In this document: one piece after another, positions 28,921 to 33,315 of the stretch | How positions within the stretch are numbered: position 1 is the stretch's first letter | Layout: every line of letters starts with the position of its first letter | Source of the DNA: an uncultured Methylophilaceae bacterium | Lineage (GTDB): Bacteria > Pseudomonadota > Gammaproteobacteria > Burkholderiales > Methylophilaceae | DNA length: 33,315 nt | Direction: 5' to 3' | Assembly: GCA_903870995.1 (NCBI GenBank) | Contig: CAIQFD010000025.1 | Coordinates: 1-33,315, forward strand | Position numbers and translations under genes: made by a program | Notes under the pieces: generated by a model | Databases searched by the model: none | What the model was told of the DNA's origin: nothing | What the model saw: the letters and a program-made list of their open reading frames with translations, nothing else

Positions 28921-31900
28921 TCACGATGTAAATAATTCATGGTTCATTTGCATAGCCGCTTCCATATCAACCTCAACCACTCGAGAAACGCCAGACTCTT
29001 GCATGGTGACGCCAACTAACTGCTGCGCCATTTCCATGGTGATTTTATTATGACTCACGAATAAAAACTGTGTTCGCTCAGACATTTTTTTCACCATCGC
29101 ACAGAATCTATCCGTATTACTGTCGTCCAGGGGCGCATCCACCTCATCCATCAAACAGAATGGCGCCGGATTAAGCTTAAATAAAGCAAAAACCAGCGCT
29201 AAAGCGGTCAGCGCCTTTTCACCGCCTGATAGCAAATGAATCGTGCTGTTCTTTTTACCAGGCGGCTGAGCAAATACTTGCATGCCAGTATCAAGGATTT
29301 CATCACCTAATAGCTCAAGCCTAGCTTGCCCGCCACCAAACAAATCTTGAAATAGCTCGCCAAAATGTCGATTGGCCTCATCAAACGTATGCTGAAGGCG
29401 TGTGCGCGTTTCTTTATCAATGCGGCGAATAGCATCTTCCAGCGTATTAATCGCCTCTTCCAAATCTGCTGCTTGGCTATCTAAATAAGTTTTACGCTCG
29501 CGTTCGTTGTTTAACTCTTGAATTGCCGCTAAGTTGACCGCGCCCAATCCCTCGATTTCAAGACTTAGGCTATCTACGCGGGTTTCAAAATCAGCGATTT
29601 TAGCGCTTGCGCTGAGTTCATGGGCTAATGTCGCTTCATCAATTCCAACACTCACCAACTCTGCCTGGCATTGCTCAAAGTGTAAGCGTGCTTGTTGCTC
29701 TTGAAGTCGGGCTTGTTCTAGCTTGTCACGTAGTGGATGCAACACCTGCTCGTTCTGCATACGGTTCCGCTCATTGCTCTGCAGTTCATTTTCAGAGCTG
29801 GCCATTGCATCACGCGCAGCAGCAAGCGCCACTTCACGCGTTTGCTTTAAGTTAATAGCAGCTTCTAGGTTAGCCCTCAACCCTTCCATTTTGGCAGCAT
29901 CTAAAAGTGCTTCTGCTTCTTTCTTCTTATTAGCTAAGGCAATTTTTTCTTCAGAAATAAGATTTATTTTATTATTTAACTCATTAATACTATTTAATAT
30001 TAATTTTCTATTGAATACTTTTTCTTGTAATGACTTTTCAGCAGTTTGTAATTGATTGCGACATTCATTCAAACTTAGTTCGGCGCGCTGTCTTGCATTA
30101 AAAGTCTGCTCTCGCCTGGCCTGTAAATCAGACAATGATGCGCGAGCGAGTATCACAGCATTTTGCTTGATATTCTGCTCGTCATTTAATGTCACCAAGC
30201 GCTGTTGTAATTGAACTAAATCTACTTGAATCGCATTCTGCCTATCAATGACGTGCTGTCGTTGTTGGCTAAGCCCTTGCAAATCGATCTGCAAAGCATG
30301 CTGACTCTGCGTAAGTTTACTTAACGCCTGCTGTTGCTCCGTATGCAACTGCCTTGTTTGCTGTAAAGCTTGCTCTTGTGATGCAAGCGCTTCCAGCCCA
30401 GATGCAAGCTGTACTTGATGCTCTGGTTGTTTATTATTTAAATCATCAAGCTCACGCTGGCGCTCAAGAACACCATGCATGGCAGACTGTGCGGCGTAAA
30501 TAGACAAGCTATTGCGTGAATAAACATCCCCTTGAGCATTCACCAAACATTCGCGTGCATTGAGTTTTTTGCGTTCAAGATCGGCACTTGCACCCTCTTC
30601 AAGCAAATATACGCCATCTAACCAATCCTCAACGAGCCCAGTGATACGCTTATCGCGAACATCAACAATGTCACGCATCGCTTTCCATGCGTGCTTACTT
30701 GTTGATGCGGTTGATACCGACTCCGTTACTTCCGCAATCACTAATGCAGATGGCGGTCGAATGTCGGGCGTAAGCTTGCCTGCCTTTTGATTAATTAAAG
30801 CATTTAGGCGAGACCCCAACACGGCTTCCAGTGCAACTTCCCAGCCTTTTTTAATTTCCACTTGCTGCCAGATACGTGCTGCACCACTTAGCTGATGACT
30901 GCTTAGCCAAGCATCTAACTTTGCCTCATGACCCAAAGACTGCTGAATTTTTGACAAGGAAGCAATTTGCGCATCAATTTGCGCCAAAGTACGCTCTTGT
31001 GCCAATTGCTGCTCACGCATGGATTTAATGGATTCAGCTTGTGATTGCTCTTGGCTTTTTAATTTAACTAGCTCCGAATTAAGCTTTTCACTAGCCGCCT
31101 GCCATTCGCTTAACTGAGCTTGTTTTGCGGTTAACTCTTCCTCATTCGGTAACGCTAAGCTGCCCTGCTCAAGCATCAACCTATCAAGGCGTTGCGATGT
31201 ATCAAGAATAGATCGGCTTAAGTGCTCTATGTTAGTAGATTCTAATCGTATACTTTGTTCGGCTTCACTCAACCCACGCTGCGCCTCCGCATGAGCCTTT
31301 TGAGAAGATGCATGGGCGCGTTCCGCCTCTGGAAAAGCAGCCTGACAGCGATTTAACGATTCTGTAGACTCTGCAACTTGCGCTTCGGCAGTCTCGGCTT
31401 CGCTACTTAGTTGTGCCAACTGCGCTTCCAAATCAACGCGATGTTTATCCGATTTAAGTGCCTGCTCTACAGTTTGCTCAAGCTGTAAATTAAGTCTGTC
31501 ACGCGCTTCTTGTGTATGTTTCACTTGTGTTTCTAAATTAGAAACTTCCGCATTGGTTTCATAATATTGCGTTTGTGCAACTTGCACGGCTTCGGTGCTA
31601 GCGTAATGTTGCTGCCTGAGACTCTCCAAAAGACTTTCGGTTTTTCGCAAAGCCGCCATTTGGCTTTCCAAATCATTCACCAGCTTTTCTACGGATCTCT
31701 GGGTCTTTTCCCACGATGCGCTTGCATCACGCTTGCGAAGTAGCCAAAGCTGGCCCTGAGAGTGCTTTAACGCTTGTTGAAGGCGGTGGTATTGCTCTGT
31801 CACTACCGCTTGAGACTCCAACCGAGTGATTTGCTTATCCATTTCAAGACGGATGTCTTCAACGCGGGTTAAATTTTCTCTGGTATCGCGCAAGCGCAGC

Positions 31901-32442
31901 TCTGTTTCGCGGCGACGTTCTTTGTATTTTGAAATGCCTGCAGCTTCCTCTAAGAAAACACGCAGCTCCTCGGGTTTAGCTTCAACAATTCGGGAAATCG
32001 TATTTTGGCCAATAATTGCATAAGCGCGACCACCAAGACCTGTACCAAGGAACAAATCCGCAACATCACGGCGGCGTACAGCGGTATTGTTGATAAAATA
32101 AGTAGATCCTTTATCACGCTCAATGACCCGCTTAACAGCAATCTCCGCATATTGCGACCACGAGCCACCTGCGTCACCCAAGCTATTATCAAAAACGAGC
32201 TCTACACTTGCTCTTGATATCGCCTTGCGGTTACCTGACCCATTAAAAATTACCGCATCCATAGAGTCGCCGCGCATCTCTTTGGCGCTCGATTCACCCA
32301 AGACCCAACGCACTGACTCCATTACATTAGACTTACCACATCCGTTAGGGCCGACAACGCCTACACGCTGCCCATGAATATGCAATGTGGTTGGGTCTAC
32401 GAATGATTTAAAGCCGGCAAGTTTTAGATGAGTTAAACGCAA
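28921..32442 (-). CDS. smc: Chromosome partition protein Smc
   Basis: Smc is the ATPase core of a condensin-like complex that organises and segregates the chromosome. The 1173-residue protein starts LRLTHLKLAGFKSFVDPTTL and has Walker A VGPNGCGKSNVMESVRWVLG. Two long coiled coils (about 170-500 and 650-1020) follow, separated by a hinge (about 510-640, with WEVALEAVLGSRLNALI). The C-terminal head has the signature HLLSGGEKALTALALVFALF and Walker B FCLMDEVDAPLDDSNT. The start is TTG (32440-32442), without an obvious Shine-Dalgarno; the family N-terminus begins exactly there. Confidence 0.97.
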   Translation of the reverse strand: MRLTHLKLAGFKSFVDPTTLHIHGQRVGVVGPNGCGKSNVMESVRWVLGESSAKEMRGDSMDAVIFNGSGNRKAISRASVELVFDNSLGDAGGSWSQYAEIAVKRVIERDKGSTYFINNTAVRRRDVADLFLGTGLGGRAYAIIGQNTISRIVEAKPEELRVFLEEAAGISKYKERRRETELRLRDTRENLTRVEDIRLEMDKQITRLESQAVVTEQYHRLQQALKHSQGQLWLLRKRDASASWEKTQRSVEKLVNDLESQMAALRKTESLLESLRQQHYASTEAVQVAQTQYYETNAEVSNLETQVKHTQEARDRLNLQLEQTVEQALKSDKHRVDLEAQLAQLSSEAETAEAQVAESTESLNRCQAAFPEAERAHASSQKAHAEAQRGLSEAEQSIRLESTNIEHLSRSILDTSQRLDRLMLEQGSLALPNEEELTAKQAQLSEWQAASEKLNSELVKLKSQEQSQAESIKSMREQQLAQERTLAQIDAQIASLSKIQQSLGHEAKLDAWLSSHQLSGAARIWQQVEIKKGWEVALEAVLGSRLNALINQKAGKLTPDIRPPSALVIAEVTESVSTASTSKHAWKAMRDIVDVRDKRITGLVEDWLDGVYLLEEGASADLERKKLNARECLVNAQGDVYSRNSLSIYAAQSAMHGVLERQRELDDLNNKQPEHQVQLASGLEALASQEQALQQTRQLHTEQQQALSKLTQSQHALQIDLQGLSQQRQHVIDRQNAIQVDLVQLQQRLVTLNDEQNIKQNAVILARASLSDLQARREQTFNARQRAELSLNECRNQLQTAEKSLQEKVFNRKLILNSINELNNKINLISEEKIALANKKKEAEALLDAAKMEGLRANLEAAINLKQTREVALAAARDAMASSENELQSNERNRMQNEQVLHPLRDKLEQARLQEQQARLHFEQCQAELVSVGIDEATLAHELSASAKIADFETRVDSLSLEIEGLGAVNLAAIQELNNERERKTYLDSQAADLEEAINTLEDAIRRIDKETRTRLQHTFDEANRHFGELFQDLFGGGQARLELLGDEILDTGMQVFAQPPGKKNSTIHLLSGGEKALTALALVFALFKLNPAPFCLMDEVDAPLDDSNTDRFCAMVKKMSERTQFLFVSHNKITMEMAQQLVGVTMQESGVSRVVEVDMEAAMQMNHELFTS

Positions 32443-32478
32443 AATTAGGATTATTTTTTAGTAAGCTTTGTTAAACAG

Positions 32479-32484
32479 TATAAT
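32479..32484 (+). promoter_or_regulatory. Possible -10 box for queF
   Basis: A perfect TATAAT lies 35 bp before the queF ATG, in the gap shared with divergent smc. No good -35 box is seen at 16-18 bp spacing. Confidence 0.35.
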
Positions 32485-32518
32485 AACGTTTTTTCAAGCT
32501 AAAAGCCCGACTTCTAAC

Positions 32519-32968
32519 ATGACAAACACTCAATCGCTAGGTGGCAAACCAACCGCACAACCCACAAAAGAATTAGAAACCTTTGAGAATCCAAACCCTC
32601 AGCGTGATTTTCACATTCATATGGAAATCCCTGAGTTCACTTGCTTGTGCCCAAAAACTGGCCAGCCTGACTTTGCAGTGCTTTATTTGGATTACATTCC
32701 TGATCAACTTTGCGTTGAATTAAAAAGCTTAAAGCTTTACACCTGGTCTTTCCGCGACGAAGGCTGCTTCCATGAAGCTGTGACCAACAGAATTTTGGAT
32801 GATTTAGTGGCTGCAACAAACCCTAAATTTATGCGATTAACCGCTAAATTCTTTGTTCGTGGCGGCATTTTTACCAATGTCATTGCAGAACATCGCAAGG
32901 CTGGCTGGCAACCACAACCGCGTGTTGATTTAACCCAGTTTGAAAGCAATTCAAACTTTCGCGGTTAA
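32519..32968 (+). CDS. queF: NADPH-dependent 7-cyano-7-deazaguanine reductase QueF (type I)
   Basis: QueF reduces the nitrile preQ0 to preQ1 in queuosine tRNA modification. The 149-residue single T-fold protein shows [13 protein letters not shown] with the nucleophile Cys44 and Asp51. It also shows the QueF motif region [19 protein letters not shown] with substrate-binding Glu, and [12 protein letters not shown]. The size fits the short YkvM type, not the fused E. coli type. I chose ATG 32519; the ORF extends 17 codons to a TTG but without conserved sequence and through the likely promoter. Confidence 0.95.
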   Translation: MTNTQSLGGKPTAQPTKELETFENPNPQRDFHIHMEIPEFTCLCPKTGQPDFAVLYLDYIPDQLCVELKSLKLYTWSFRDEGCFHEAVTNRILDDLVAATNPKFMRLTAKFFVRGGIFTNVIAEHRKAGWQPQPRVDLTQFESNSNFRG

Positions 32969-33003
32969 ATAATAAGAAAGTCAGGGGAAAAAGACGAAAG
33001 TCG

Positions 33004-33032
33004 TTGACAAGCAACGCCAGCCTCATTAATAT
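33004..33032 (+). promoter_or_regulatory. Promoter of the tRNA-Ala gene
   Basis: TTGACA (33004-33009) and TAATAT (33027-33032) are 17 bp apart. A GC-rich discriminator (GGCGCC) follows the -10, a usual sign of stringent control of stable RNA genes. Confidence 0.65.
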
Positions 33033-33071
33033 GGCGCCTCTTTTCGCGGGTCTTGAAGTTTAAGGTTTGTC

Positions 33072-33147
<76 letters not shown>

Positions 33148-33219
33148 AAAAGACCTCGGCAATTAAGAAAAGAACGGAATTTTTGCTAATTTAGACTTTA
33201 AATTAGTAGTGTTTTTAAG

Positions 33220-33225
33220 TATAAT
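33220..33225 (+). promoter_or_regulatory. Possible -10 box upstream of tRNA-Glu
   Basis: A perfect TATAAT lies 12 bp before the tRNA. The -35 region is poor, so tRNA-Glu may instead be read mainly from the tRNA-Ala promoter. Confidence 0.35.
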
Positions 33226-33237
33226 TTTGACCTCTAT

Positions 33238-33313
33238 GTCCCCATCGTCTAGAGGCCTAGGACACCTCCCTTTCACGGAGGCGACCGGGGTTCGAATCCC
33301 CGTGGGGACGCCA
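33238..33313 (+). tRNA. tRNA-Glu, anticodon UUC
   Basis: A 76-nt cloverleaf. The acceptor GTCCCCA pairs with TGGGGAC, and the anticodon arm CCTCC/GGAGG holds the loop CTTTCAC with anticodon TTC at 33272-33274. The T arm has GTTCGAA, the discriminator is G, and CCA is encoded (33311-33313). It lies 90 bp after tRNA-Ala. Confidence 0.97.
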
Positions 33314-33315
33314 CA

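Noticed and set aside
32443-32518. preQ1 riboswitch before queF
   Set aside because: The gap is short and I see neither the pseudoknot-forming stems nor the A-rich tail of a preQ1 aptamer.

Overview
The window looks like a chromosomal segment of a moderately AT-rich betaproteobacterium. A Methylophilaceae-type methylotroph (Methylotenera or Methylophilus relatives) is my best guess. The guess rests on gene order (skp-lpxD-fabZ-lpxA-lpxB-rnhB; yceD-rpmF-plsX-fabHDG-acpP-fabF-pabC-mltG-tmk-holB-pilZ-tatD; smc-zipA-ligA), on two-subunit pyruvate carboxylase genes, and on a dif site of betaproteobacterial type. It is inference; no 16S gene is present.

Layout. 1-4394 (+): the tail of skp, then lipid A synthesis genes lpxD, fabZ, lpxA and lpxB, then rnhB and a small PhnA-domain gene, nearly gapless. 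4391-9083 (-): an RsmI-family methyltransferase, maf, and a two-subunit biotin-dependent pyruvate carboxylase (pycB, pycA). 9185-20777 (+): a long housekeeping run, with yceD, rpmF, plsX and the core fatty acid synthesis genes, then pabC, mltG, tmk, holB, a type IV pilus pilZ, tatD and an MBL-fold hydrolase. 20836-21192 (+): a small exported protein of unknown function with its own terminator. 21257-22793: the accessory region described below. 22855-32442 (-): msrQ, msrP, an exported TPR protein, ligA, zipA and smc. 32519-33313 (+): queF, tRNA-Ala(GGC) and tRNA-Glu(UUC).

The main find is a very small mobile element inserted at the chromosome dimer resolution site. A complete dif lies at 22766-22793. 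Its XerC arm and central hexamer (17 bp) are repeated exactly 1509 bp to the left at 21257-21273, where the XerD arm is missing. Between the copies lie only two minus-strand genes that overlap by an ATGA. One is a DUF3653/VC1465-type protein, the family of XafT, the Xer recombination activation factor of the Vibrio satellite phage TLCphi. The other is an unrecognised 112-residue protein. The rest is about 350 bp of hairpin-rich non-coding DNA, and two DnaA-box-like 9-mers lie inside the element. I read it as a minimal TLCphi-like integrative element exploiting Xer (IMEX) in a betaproteobacterium, with no replication or coat gene of its own.

Gene orientation agrees with dif marking the replication terminus: genes to the left run mostly rightward and genes to the right mostly leftward, so both sides converge on dif.
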